Origin: Streptomyces albus subsp. albus
GTDB lineage: Bacteria; Actinomycetota; Actinomycetes; Streptomycetales; Streptomycetaceae
Assembly: GCF_000725885.1 (NCBI RefSeq)
Contig: NZ_JODR01000025.1
Location: 1 to 64,000, forward strand
Direction of reading: 5' to 3'
DNA length: 64,000 bases
Made by a program: the position numbers and the translations under genes. Within the stretch, counting starts at the first letter, position 1. The number at the start of each line of letters is the position of its first letter. Of this stretch, positions 1-7,134 are shown piece after piece. The notes under the pieces are model-generated. The model made no database searches and had not been told where the DNA came from. It was given only the letters and a program-made list of their open reading frames with translations.

Positions 1-52
1 ACAACTTCTTACGCCCCTGCGGAGCCCGGTCCGCTCGGATCTCGAAATCCAT
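1..52 (-). CDS. 5' end of a probable transposase gene (partial, runs off left edge)
   Basis: Only the first 17 codons lie in the window; they read MDFEIRADRAPQGRKKL. The ATG has an AAGGGG ribosome binding site just upstream. The short acidic-then-basic start reminds me of N-termini of IS30-type transposases of Streptomyces, but that is recollection, not a search. The sequence between this start and the M23 gene has no other gene. If it is not a transposase it is an unidentified protein; the reading frame itself is well supported by codon use. Confidence 0.45.
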   Translation of the reverse strand, partial: MDFEIRADRAPQGRKKL

Positions 53-97
53 CGCACCCCTTGAGCTGGGGTGTTGCGACGACTACTAGAACCTAAG
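1..97 (-). mobile_element. possible terminal end of an insertion sequence
   Basis: The gene start at position 52 is followed by about 45 noncoding bases ending in ttgcgacgactactagaacc, which could be the terminal inverted repeat of an element continuing leftwards. The M23 peptidase gene ends only about 30 bases further on. The other end is outside the window, so no target duplication or matching repeat can be checked. Confidence 0.3.
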
Positions 98-125
98 GAC
101 CCCGCCCGGCCCCGGAGGGAAGGGC

Positions 126-1244
126 TCACACGTCCACGCCGCGGTTGCGCAGCCAGGGCACCGGATCGACGGCCGAGCCGATGTCGGGGGTGAGCCGCAC
201 CTCGAAGTGCAGGTGCGGACCGGTGGAGTTGCCGGTGTTGCCGGACAGTCCGATCTGCTCCCCCGCCCGCACCTGGGCGCCTTCCTTGGTCTGGATGCGC
301 GAGAGGTGCGCGTACTGGGTGTAGTAGCCGTTGGGGTGGCGGACGACGATCTGGTTGCCGAACGGCCCGCCGCAGCTCGTCTTGACGACGGTCCCCGCGC
401 CGGCCGACCGCACCGGGGTGCCGACCCCCACCGCGAAGTCCTGCCCGGTGTGGTTGTGCGCCCAGCGGCGGCCGGCCGAGGCGAAACCCGCGGAGAGCGT
501 GTAGCCGCTGACCGGCGCCACCCACTTCTCGTCGCCGTGCGCCCGCCCCTTGGGCGGCGGGCTGTAGGCGCAGCCGCCCGACGTACCGGCCGGATCGGCC
601 TGGAAGGCGGCCCGCGAGATGGGACCCGCGGCCCGCGCCGCCCGGTCGGCCCGCGCCTGACGCAGCCGCTGCCTGGCCTGGGCCAGCCGCCGCTCCACGG
701 TGCGCTTGGCCTCCCGCTGCCGTGCGGCGTTCGCCTTGAGCCTGTCCCACTGGGTCCGCTCCCGGGCCCGGTCCCGCACGAGCTGCCGCTGGAGGACCCG
801 GGTGCTGCTGAGCAGCCGCCGGAAGGCGTGGTCGCCCTGGCGCTGCGAACGGAGCCGGTCGAGCAGGGTCTCGGGCGAACCGGCCAGCAGCAGCCGGGTG
901 CTGGGGGCCCAGCCGCCCTGCTGGTACTGCCGGCGGGCCACGGCGCCCAGTTGCCGGTGCAGGTCCTCCAGCCGCCGCTCGCCCCGGCTGACGGCCCGTC
1001 CGGCGCGCTCGACGGCCGCGCGCTGGGCCGCGGCCTTGCGCTGGGCGGCCTCGTAGCGGGCGGCGGCGACGGAGGCTTCCCGATAGAGGGCACCGATCCG
1101 GTCCGGCAGAGGCTGCGCGGCCTCGGCGGGGCCCTGCGCGGGGGCGGCTCCGGTGGCCTGCGGCGTACCGCCGGCGAGCACCACGGCGCACAGCAGGGCG
1201 GCCACCGGGGCCGCCGCCCGTCTCTTTCGTACGGCCTGAGTCAT
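126..1244 (-). CDS. secreted M23-family (LytM) peptidoglycan endopeptidase with coiled-coil domain
   Basis: 372 residues. A signal peptide (basic MTQAVRKRR, then a hydrophobic stretch ending near AAPAQ) leads to a long Arg/Ala/Gln-rich helical region at about residues 45-205, probably a coiled coil as in EnvC/NlpD-like and actinobacterial cell wall hydrolases. The C-terminal third is a LytM domain with the zinc motifs HTGQDF and HLHFEV. The family cleaves peptide cross-links in peptidoglycan outside the cell, so a role in growth or division is likely. A perfect 12-base palindrome sits one base upstream of the ATG (1246-1257). It lies downstream of the MFS remnant on the same strand. Confidence 0.9.
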   Translation of the reverse strand: MTQAVRKRRAAAPVAALLCAVVLAGGTPQATGAAPAQGPAEAAQPLPDRIGALYREASVAAARYEAAQRKAAAQRAAVERAGRAVSRGERRLEDLHRQLGAVARRQYQQGGWAPSTRLLLAGSPETLLDRLRSQRQGDHAFRRLLSSTRVLQRQLVRDRARERTQWDRLKANAARQREAKRTVERRLAQARQRLRQARADRAARAAGPISRAAFQADPAGTSGGCAYSPPPKGRAHGDEKWVAPVSGYTLSAGFASAGRRWAHNHTGQDFAVGVGTPVRSAGAGTVVKTSCGGPFGNQIVVRHPNGYYTQYAHLSRIQTKEGAQVRAGEQIGLSGNTGNSTGPHLHFEVRLTPDIGSAVDPVPWLRNRGVDV

Positions 1245-1245
1245 G

Positions 1246-1257
1246 GCACGATCGTGC
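1246..1257. promoter_or_regulatory. palindrome abutting the M23 start codon
   Basis: GCACGATCGTGC is a perfect 12-base palindrome one base upstream of the M23 peptidase ATG, where a ribosome binding site would be expected. It could be an operator, or part of a hairpin masking the start. Function is inferred only from position. Confidence 0.35.
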
Positions 1258-1373
1258 GTCCGCGCGGCGGCTGTGCGGGGGTGTGCCGACGCGGCACGCG
1301 GGCGGCTTGGGCCGTTCGTCGCAGCGTTCCGTCCCCAGGACGGGTGTTTTTCCGGCCCCGTCCGCGAGCGCGC

Positions 1374-2015
1374 TCAGCCGTGCGGGGTGGCGGCGGGCTC
1401 CCGCGTCCCGTCCTCGGCGTGCGCCGCCTCGCCCTCGTCCGTCTCGCCGGACCCGGGGCGCAGCAGCAGCCAGGCGACGACGGCGGCGACCGCCAGCGGG
1501 ACCGCGCCGGCCAGCCCGGTGGCCTGGATGCCGTGGCCGAAGGCCGTGCGTGCCTCGGCTGCCAGGGTGCGGCCCGCCTCGCCGCCCAGCCGTGCGGCAG
1601 CCGCGAGCGCGTTGCCCAGCGTCTCGCGCGCCGTGGCCATCAGCCGGGCCGGCACTCCCTCGACCGGGTCGAGGCCCATCCGGTACGTGGAGGACAGCAC
1701 GCTGCCCAGGACGGCCACGCCGAGGGCGCCGCCCAGCTCGATACCGGTCTCGGACACGGCCGAGGCGGCGCCCGCCCGCTCCGGCGGCACGGCGGAGAGC
1801 ACCATGTCGTTCGTCAGCGTCATCACTGTGCCCACGCCCAGGCTGACCAGGCAGAAGGCGCCGACGACCACGGCGACGCCGTGCCCGAGGGGGACGGCGG
1901 TCATCGCCGCGAAGCCGAGCGCGGCGAGCGCCAGGCCGCCGGGGATGAGCCGGCGCCGGCCGGCGCGCCGCGCAGCGGCGGCGGCGAAGAAGCCGGCGGC
2001 CACCGACAGGGCGGC
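1374..2015 (-). pseudogene. C-terminal half of a 14-TM MFS drug exporter (DHA2 type), 5' end deleted
   Basis: About 213 codons remain, matching the last four or five membrane segments of QacA/EmrB-like exporters, including VSLGVGTVMTLTNDMV, PPERAGAASAVSETG and GGALGVAVLGS. The family is usually near 500 residues, so roughly the first 290 are missing. The frame is open further upstream, but there it runs through the operators and antisense to the TetR gene and has no MFS sequence. A possible old ribosome binding site (GAGGAACGGAG, minus strand near 2020-2031) lies directly before the remaining coding sequence, as if a deletion removed everything from the start codon to mid-protein. Probably nonfunctional. 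Confidence 0.75.
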
Positions 2016-2053
2016 GCGCTTCTCCGTTCCTCGTGCTGCCGTATCGTTTTTTG

Positions 2054-2090
2054 TGTACGACCGTACATAGATCCGTGTACTACAGTACAC
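2054..2090. promoter_or_regulatory. pair of tandem TetR operators
   Basis: Two perfect palindromes lie between the MFS remnant and the divergent TetR gene: TGTACG-AC-CGTACA at 2054-2067 and GTGTACT-AC-AGTACAC at 2075-2090. They share a TGTAC core and their centres are 22 bases apart, two helical turns, as expected for cooperative binding of two dimers on one face. The natural ligand is the TetR protein encoded at 2140. Confidence 0.7.
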
Positions 2091-2139
2091 AAAATTCCGG
2101 ACAACCCGAAACCGAATAAATGGAGGACGGGCAGATCCG

Positions 2140-2694
2140 ATGGGAGCCAAGCGAGGGCCCGCCGACCCGGAGCGCCGGGAGAGGATCATGGCCGCCACCG
2201 AACGGATCCTGCTGGACGGCGGCATCGCCGGGCTCAGCCACCGGGCGGTCGCCCGCGAGGCCGGCGTACCGCTCGGCTCGACCACCTACTACTTCGCCAC
2301 CCTCGACGACCTGCTGGAGGCGGCGATCCGCCGGCTGTCCGAGCGCTACGCGCACCGGCTCCAGCGGTGGGGTTCGCAGCTGGGGACGCTCTCGCGGGCC
2401 GAACTGGTCGAGGCACTGGCCGATCTGGTCGAGACCCAGCTGCGCGAGAGCCGCGCGGAACTCGTGCTCTCCTTCGAGCTGGCCTCGGTCGCCATGCGCA
2501 GACCCGAACTGCGGGAGGCGGCGCTGCTGTACGCGGAGACGGAGCGGGAGGTGCTGGCCGTCCACACGGACGAGCGGACCGCACGCGCCCTCTCCCGGAT
2601 CCTGGACGGCCTGCTCCTCCAGTCCCTGGCGAGCGCGACACCGCCCACCCGCGCCGACATCACCGGCCCGCTGGAGGCACTGCTCAGCCCCTGA
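2140..2694 (+). CDS. TetR-family transcriptional repressor
   Basis: 184 residues. The N-terminal helix-turn-helix is clear: RIMAATERILLDGGIAGLSH followed by AVAREAGVPLGSTTYYFATLDDLLEAA. The C-terminal ligand domain is variable as usual. A GGAGGA ribosome binding site lies 12 bases before the ATG. The gene is divergent from the MFS exporter remnant, the standard layout for a drug-responsive repressor controlling its exporter and itself through the palindromes at 2054-2090. Since the exporter has lost its N-terminal half, the repressor may be left without its target or may act elsewhere. Confidence 0.9.
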   Translation: MGAKRGPADPERRERIMAATERILLDGGIAGLSHRAVAREAGVPLGSTTYYFATLDDLLEAAIRRLSERYAHRLQRWGSQLGTLSRAELVEALADLVETQLRESRAELVLSFELASVAMRRPELREAALLYAETEREVLAVHTDERTARALSRILDGLLLQSLASATPPTRADITGPLEALLSP

Positions 2695-2720
2695 ACGGCA
2701 CAGGGGCCGCCCACGCGCAA

Positions 2721-2748
2721 CCGGCCGCCCACATACGTGGACGGCCGG
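2721..2748. terminator. hairpin terminator after TetR gene
   Basis: CCGGCCG at 2721-2727 pairs with CGGCCGG at 2742-2748, with an inner CCAC/GTGG stem and an ATAC loop. It lies 26 bases after the TetR stop. There is no T-run, as is usual in Streptomyces. Confidence 0.6.
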
Positions 2749-2870
2749 TGCTTGCCGCTCATCCTCCCGGCGGCGGACCTGGTGGACCTGACGGATCGGG
2801 GTCGGGGCCGCGGGCCGGAAGGGCCGGGCCGGCCGCCGGAAGGGAGGGCGGGTGCGGTGGTCCGCCGGGA

Positions 2871-3245
2871 TCAGCCGGACCCGCCGCTGCCGAACGAGCC
2901 GCTCTTGCCGGGCTCCCACTTCTTGCGGCGCGGCGGCCGGCCCGGGTGGTCCTCCCGGTCGCCGTAGTCGTGGACACCGTCATGGGGCAGGCGGCGCACC
3001 CCGTCCCGCGGCATCTCGTCAGGCTCCCGGTTCCCGGTGACCTCCTCGACGGGCCCCTCCGGAGGCAGATGCGGCTGGTCCTCCGGCTCCGGCGGCTCGG
3101 GCTCGCGGTTGCGCAGGCGGATTCCCAGCCAGACCGCCCAGATCAGGGCGATCACGATGAGAAAGCCCAGGATCAACGGCACCAGGCCCACCAGATGGTC
3201 GCCCGCCGCCAGATTCATGGCCGTCTGGGTGACGTCCGCGTTCAT
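2871..3245 (-). CDS. small single-pass membrane protein (DUF6479-like)
   Basis: 124 residues, starting MNADVTQTAMNLA with an AAGGGGGC ribosome binding site nine bases upstream. One strongly hydrophobic segment (about residues 20-42, LVPLILGFLIVIALIWAVWL) is followed by a cytoplasm-like charged, proline-rich tail (PEPPEPEDQPHLPPE) ending in a Gly/Ser cluster. This layout resembles Streptomyces proteins called DUF6479; no function is known to me. An upstream in-frame ATG (3338) exists but has a poorer ribosome binding site. Confidence 0.7.
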   Translation of the reverse strand: MNADVTQTAMNLAAGDHLVGLVPLILGFLIVIALIWAVWLGIRLRNREPEPPEPEDQPHLPPEGPVEEVTGNREPDEMPRDGVRRLPHDGVHDYGDREDHPGRPPRRKKWEPGKSGSFGSGGSG

Positions 3246-3384
3246 GTGCTCAGCCCCCTTCGGCTCGCGGTGTCGTCTTCCGGGGTTTCCCTGGCGGGCG
3301 GGAGAAAACGTGCTGATCCCCACCGTTTTCGAACGCATGAGCGAGAGGGGTGGGTGAGAAGCTGCCTCGTGCCCGTCCGGCGGG

Positions 3385-4098
3385 TCACTCCCCCGTCGAG
3401 GCCGCCGCCCGGCCGTTGACCGCGATCATGCCCGGAATGGCCATCAGCTCGGCCACCAGCTCCGGCACGGAACCCTTCCCGGAGACGGCCAGGGTCAGCT
3501 GGGTGCGCTCGGGCCGCATCTCGCTCGACTGCTCGGCGTCCGTCTCCGTCACCGCGAACCCACGTTCCGTGCACAACGCGAGCGCCGTCCGCAGCACCCC
3601 CTGCCCCTCCTGGTAGGTCAGCCGCAGATGGCTGGGCTCCACACCCGGCAGATGATCACCCAGCTTCGTGAAGCCCCACACGGTGACGAAGTGCAGCACC
3701 ACCACGGCGATGGCCAGCAGCGGCAGACCGGCGCCGCACGCCATGCCGACGGCGGCCGAGACCCAGACGATCGCCGCCGTGGTCAGGCCCCGCACCACGT
3801 CCCGGCGGACGAAGATGACCCCGCCGCCGAGGAAGCCGACGCCGGACACCACCTGGGCCGCCACCCGCGACGGGTCGAACGAGATGTCCTCGGCGCCGGC
3901 CAGATCGGCGAACCCGTACTTGCTCACCAGCATGAACAAGGCGGCGCCGATTCCCACGAGCGCGTGCGTGCGCAGCCCCGCGCTCTTGCGTTTGGCCCGC
4001 CGTTCCAGGCCGATGAGCGAGGTCAGGACGAAGGCCAGGGCGAGATCGGCGAACTGTTCCCAGCCCTGGCCCATGGAAGAGGAGAAGGCGTCGTTCAT
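3385..4098 (-). CDS. MgtC/SapB-family membrane protein
   Basis: 237 residues. The family core is visible: ALAFVLTSLIGLERRAKRK, then RTHALVGIGAALFMLVS, then RVAAQVVSGVGFLGGGVIF, with further membrane segments to about residue 150 and a soluble ACT-like C-terminal domain. MgtC proteins are linked to Mg2+ limitation and, in some bacteria, to restraint of the F-type ATP synthase. The gene begins 18 bases after the gvpK stop on the same strand, so it may be co-transcribed with the gas vesicle operon. The annotation is firm at family level; the substrate or partner is unknown. Confidence 0.88.
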   Translation of the reverse strand: MNDAFSSSMGQGWEQFADLALAFVLTSLIGLERRAKRKSAGLRTHALVGIGAALFMLVSKYGFADLAGAEDISFDPSRVAAQVVSGVGFLGGGVIFVRRDVVRGLTTAAIVWVSAAVGMACGAGLPLLAIAVVVLHFVTVWGFTKLGDHLPGVEPSHLRLTYQEGQGVLRTALALCTERGFAVTETDAEQSSEMRPERTQLTLAVSGKGSVPELVAELMAIPGMIAVNGRAAASTGE

Positions 4099-4116
4099 AC
4101 GGGAGGTCTAACAGTC

Positions 4117-4392
4117 TCAGTCGGTGGGCAGCAGAGGACCCAGCGGCCCGAGATCCAAGTGCAGCTCCTCGGGGGTCAGCCCGAACCGCTCCCGCAACAG
4201 CTCCATCCGGTCCTCCAGCAGCATCAGCGTCATCCCGATGCGCTCCTCCTGCTCCTCGCTCAGGTCGCCGACATCCACCCTGCGCAGGGCCTGCCGCTCC
4301 ACCAGCTGGCGCAGCAGTTCGACGATGGTGAGCACCAGCGCGGCCAGATCGCGCTCCACCGAGTCCGGGTCGAAGTCGATGCGGCGGCTCAC
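4117..4392 (-). CDS. gvpK: gas vesicle protein GvpK
   Basis: 91 residues. The sequence MSRRIDFDPDSVERDLAALV then LTIVELLRQLVERQALRRVD is characteristic of GvpK, a small helical protein required for gas vesicle assembly. Its start overlaps the end of gvpS by four bases. It is the last gvp gene on this strand, matching the usual Streptomyces order in which gvpK is distal. Confidence 0.93.
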   Translation of the reverse strand: MSRRIDFDPDSVERDLAALVLTIVELLRQLVERQALRRVDVGDLSEEQEERIGMTLMLLEDRMELLRERFGLTPEELHLDLGPLGPLLPTD

Positions 4393-4655
4393 AGCGGCTG
4401 CCCTCCTTCCCAGGGCGAGGGGACTCGTTCGTTGACGGAGCTGATCAGCGCCCGCAGATCGATCCGCACCAGATCCACGTCGGCGATGCCGAGGGTGAGC
4501 GAACCGGTGACCACCACCCCCGTGCCCAGCAGCCGGTCCAGCAGATCCACCAGGGAGACCTGGCGGCGGGCCAGCGGCTCCTGGGAGTCCACCGCGACCG
4601 GGCCGGGCGGCGCGGACTGCGCGGTCGGCACCGGCTCAGCGGACGGCGCCGTCAC
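4389..4655 (-). CDS. gvpS: gas vesicle protein GvpS (GvpA/J fold)
   Basis: 88 residues. After a Pro/Ala-rich leader of about 30 residues comes the GvpA/J-type fold: SLVDLLDRLLGTGVVVTGSL then LGIADVDLVRIDLRALISSV. The name GvpS follows from its place between gvpL and gvpK in Streptomyces clusters. It overlaps gvpL by 20 bases and gvpK by four, indicating translational coupling. It is probably a minor shell or nucleation component. Confidence 0.9.
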   Translation of the reverse strand: MTAPSAEPVPTAQSAPPGPVAVDSQEPLARRQVSLVDLLDRLLGTGVVVTGSLTLGIADVDLVRIDLRALISSVNERVPSPWEGGQPL

Positions 4656-5508
4656 GGGCGTGCTCCTCGTGCCGCTCGGGGGCGCCGTCCTGCCCGTACC
4701 GCTCCGCGGCCGGGCGCTCCTCGCTCCGCCCCGGGCCGCCGGTGTGCCCGGGGTCGTCGGCCGACGCGAACGAGTACGGCGCCCACGGCCCGGTCAGCTC
4801 GACCCGGACCGCGGGGTCGTGTCCGCCGAGCTGTTCGACCCGGGAGACGAACGCGTCCGACCGCTCGCGCGGCACCAGATACGCCGCGTTCAGCAGATTC
4901 TGGCCGGGCATCTGCGACAGCTGCGGATTCTGCGCGGGGTGCACCCGGGTGTCCTCGGCCTCCGCGCTGAGCGCGGCGTGCAGCGTGCGGCCCAGCTCCT
5001 CCGCCTCGGTCAGCGCGTTCTCCCGCGCGGTGACCTGCTGACGGCGGCGGCGCAGGAACTCCCGCCCGCTGGCGGGGGACGCGCCGGACGCCGCGGCCGG
5101 TGCGGGCGCCGGCCGCGCGTAGACCTTCACCCCCCATTCGACCCGGCCCTCCAGCCGCCGCAGGATGGCGCCGAACCGCTCACGGCCCTCCTCCAGGGTG
5201 CGCCGTACGCCGTCGTCGTCGCGGTAGACGGTCGCCAGCCGCAGCGGCAGCGGGCAGGTGAGCGCCGTCAGAGCGTCCACCACGGCCTGGTGGGCGCGGG
5301 CCGTCCGCTCCAGCCACGCCAGGTCCTCCAGGTGGGCGCGGAGCGGTTCCTCCGCGAAGTCGGCCTCGGCCACGTCGCTGACGACGGCCGCCAGCCCGGC
5401 GTGCTCGACCGTACGGGGGACGGTGCCGGCCACTCCGCGCAGTCCGCCGGGCAACGGCTCGGCCAGCGGCGGCACCACCGCGTAGACGTACCGCAGTTCA
5501 CCGGTCAT
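4636..5508 (-). CDS. gvpL: gas vesicle protein GvpL (GvpF/L family)
   Basis: 290 residues of the GvpL/GvpF family, starting TGELRYVYAVVPPLAEPLPG. Typical features are the repeated mention of short-chain motifs CPLPLRLATVYRDDDGVRRTL and VEWGVKVYA, and the C-terminal VELTGPWAPYSFA, which is the family signature. The last 35 or so residues are a charged Glu/Arg/His-rich tail. The family acts as assembly factors around the growing vesicle. It overlaps gvpJ by 11 bases and gvpS by 20. Confidence 0.92.
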   Translation of the reverse strand: MTGELRYVYAVVPPLAEPLPGGLRGVAGTVPRTVEHAGLAAVVSDVAEADFAEEPLRAHLEDLAWLERTARAHQAVVDALTALTCPLPLRLATVYRDDDGVRRTLEEGRERFGAILRRLEGRVEWGVKVYARPAPAPAAASGASPASGREFLRRRRQQVTARENALTEAEELGRTLHAALSAEAEDTRVHPAQNPQLSQMPGQNLLNAAYLVPRERSDAFVSRVEQLGGHDPAVRVELTGPWAPYSFASADDPGHTGGPGRSEERPAAERYGQDGAPERHEEHARDGAVR

Positions 5509-5854
5509 CGCCTGTCACCTCCCGCGGTGCGGGCTCCTGCCCCTCCAGTTCGGCGACGCGTTCGCGCAACCGCCTGTTCTCCTCGGCCAGTTCGCCCCGG
5601 CGGGCCCCGGAACTGAGCGCGGGGTCGGTCTCCCACCAGTCGATGCCCATCTCCTTGGCCTTGTCGACGGAGACGACGATCAGCCGCAGCTTGATGGTCA
5701 GCAGCTCGATGTCGAGCAGGTTGATGCGGATGTCCCCCGCGATCACCACGCCCTTGTCGAGGACCCGTTCGAGGATGTCGGCGAGGTTGGCGCCGCTGGT
5801 TCCGCCGTCGTAGCGCTCCGGAAGCCGTCCGGTGCCGGGCATGGGGGTGCTCAC
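5498..5854 (-). CDS. gvpJ: gas vesicle protein GvpJ (minor shell protein, GvpA family)
   Basis: 118 residues with a GTG start that overlaps the gvpZ stop (GTGA). The GvpA/J core is LADILERVLDKGVVIAGDIR then INLLDIELLTIKLRLIVVSV, followed by a helical tail with an ELAEENRRLRERVAELEGQE coiled coil. The longer tail distinguishes it from the major shell protein GvpA. Minor shell proteins of this type nucleate or cap the vesicle. Confidence 0.92.
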   Translation of the reverse strand: MSTPMPGTGRLPERYDGGTSGANLADILERVLDKGVVIAGDIRINLLDIELLTIKLRLIVVSVDKAKEMGIDWWETDPALSSGARRGELAEENRRLRERVAELEGQEPAPREVTGDDR

Positions 5855-7134
5855 CGCCGCTCACCCGCCACGGCGTACGCGTCGTCGTCCTCGGGCTCGC
5901 CCTCGGCATCGTCCTCGGGTTCGGGCGCGATTTCGTCCTCGGGTTCGTCTTCGTCTTCGGCTTCGTCTTCGGCTTCCGGCTCGGGGTCGTCTGCCGGCTC
6001 GGGGTCGTCCTCGTCCGCGAGTTCGGCCTCGTCCTCGGTCCCGGCCTCGTCCTGATCCTCGTCGTAGACGTCCTCCGGCTCGTCCTCGGCTTCGTCGTCG
6101 AGCGCGTCGCCCGGGCCGTCGTCCGTCTCGTAGCCGGGCTCCTCCTCGGCCTCGGCCTCCGGGTCGCTGCCGGGTTCGTCCTCCGGGCCGGCCTCCGGTT
6201 CGGTCTCCGCTTCCGCCTCGGGGGCGTCGTCCGTGCCGGACTCGCCGCTCGCCTCGTCCGCCTCGTCCGCGCCGGCCTCCCCGGCCGCCGCCTCCTCGTG
6301 GCCGACGACGACCTCGCCGTCGCGGATCTCGCCGCGCCGGCCCTCGTCGGCACCGCCCCGCAGCGACAGATGGCGGGCGTAGTGCTTGAGGTCGAGCCGC
6401 ACCCTGCGGCCCTGGGCGCGCCACAGGTTGCCGGTCCGCTCGAAGAAGCCCTGCGGGTAGTACTCGACGACCAGCACCACACGCGTCAGGTCGTCCGCAA
6501 GCTCGTGGAAGGTCACCACACCCTTGGTGCTGCCCTTGGCACCCTCCGACGTCCAGGCGATGCGCCGGTCGGGGATCTGCTCGGTGGTGGTCGCCCGCCA
6601 GCTCCGGGAGGACCAGAAGATCTTGGCCTTCCAGTCGGAAGTGGCATCGTCGGCGACGGTGACGTCCTGGACGCCCCGGGCGAAGGAGCTGAAGTCCTGG
6701 AACCGCGTCCACTGGTCGTAGGCGTCCTTCACCGGCACACCCACGTCGATGTGCTCCAGGATGACGACCGGCTTGCGGTCACCGCTCCCCTCGCGTCCGC
6801 CGCCCGCCTTGTCCAGCAGGCCCTTGACGCCCTCGACGGCCTTGTCCTTGAGCCGGCCGCCGCCCGTCTCGACCGCGGCCCGCAGCGGGCCCTTGCCGTC
6901 GGCGATCCTGCGGCCCGTGCCCAGCGCCAGTTCGCCCGGCCCGGGGCTGTTCCCCTCGGCCACGTCGTTGAGCTTGCCCGTGACCTTGCCCAGCCTGCGG
7001 CCGAGCCCGGTGAGCAGCCGCTCGGCCTCCGCCTCTGCGAGGTCGCGGGCCACCGACCTGAGGCGGTCGGCCGCCTCGGTGTCGAGCCCGCCGGGCAAGG
7101 TGCCGCCTCCTGCGCGCGTTCTGGTGTCAGGCAC
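5851..7134 (-). CDS. gvpZ: gas vesicle protein GvpZ (SRPBCC domain with long acidic tail)
   Basis: 427 residues from a GTG that overlaps the end of gvpY by eight bases. Three parts are seen: a helical N-terminal region (about 1-115), an SRPBCC/START-like domain (about 125-260, VVILEHIDVGVPVKDAYDQW onward to VVLVVEYYPQGFFERTGNLW), and an extremely acidic Glu/Asp tail of about 150 residues with almost no aromatic residues. The gene sits in the gvpY-gvpZ slot of Streptomyces gas vesicle clusters. The molecular role is not established; the SRPBCC fold suggests binding of a hydrophobic ligand or protein surface. The upstream open frame beyond the GTG is antisense-like and was not used. Confidence 0.85.
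   Translation of the reverse strand: MPDTRTRAGGGTLPGGLDTEAADRLRSVARDLAEAEAERLLTGLGRRLGKVTGKLNDVAEGNSPGPGELALGTGRRIADGKGPLRAAVETGGGRLKDKAVEGVKGLLDKAGGGREGSGDRKPVVILEHIDVGVPVKDAYDQWTRFQDFSSFARGVQDVTVADDATSDWKAKIFWSSRSWRATTTEQIPDRRIAWTSEGAKGSTKGVVTFHELADDLTRVVLVVEYYPQGFFERTGNLWRAQGRRVRLDLKHYARHLSLRGGADEGRRGEIRDGEVVVGHEEAAAGEAGADEADEASGESGTDDAPEAEAETEPEAGPEDEPGSDPEAEAEEEPGYETDDGPGDALDDEAEDEPEDVYDEDQDEAGTEDEAELADEDDPEPADDPEPEAEDEAEDEDEPEDEIAPEPEDDAEGEPEDDDAYAVAGERR

Noticed and set aside
1245..1373. Possible ydaO (c-di-AMP) riboswitch upstream of the M23 peptidase
   Set aside because: The spacer between the MFS remnant and the peptidase is only 129 bases, and I could not find the conserved core pattern of ydaO.
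207..3419. Long plus-strand open frame over 1000 codons crossing the M23 gene
   Set aside because: It lies antisense to well-supported genes (M23, MFS remnant, small membrane protein); its protein is Gly/Arg/Pro-rich without motifs. Such frames are common in GC-rich genomes.
3628..5616. Plus-strand frame antisense to gvpK-gvpL and mgtC
   Set aside because: The minus-strand genes have clear gas vesicle and MgtC homology; the plus-strand product has no recognisable domain.
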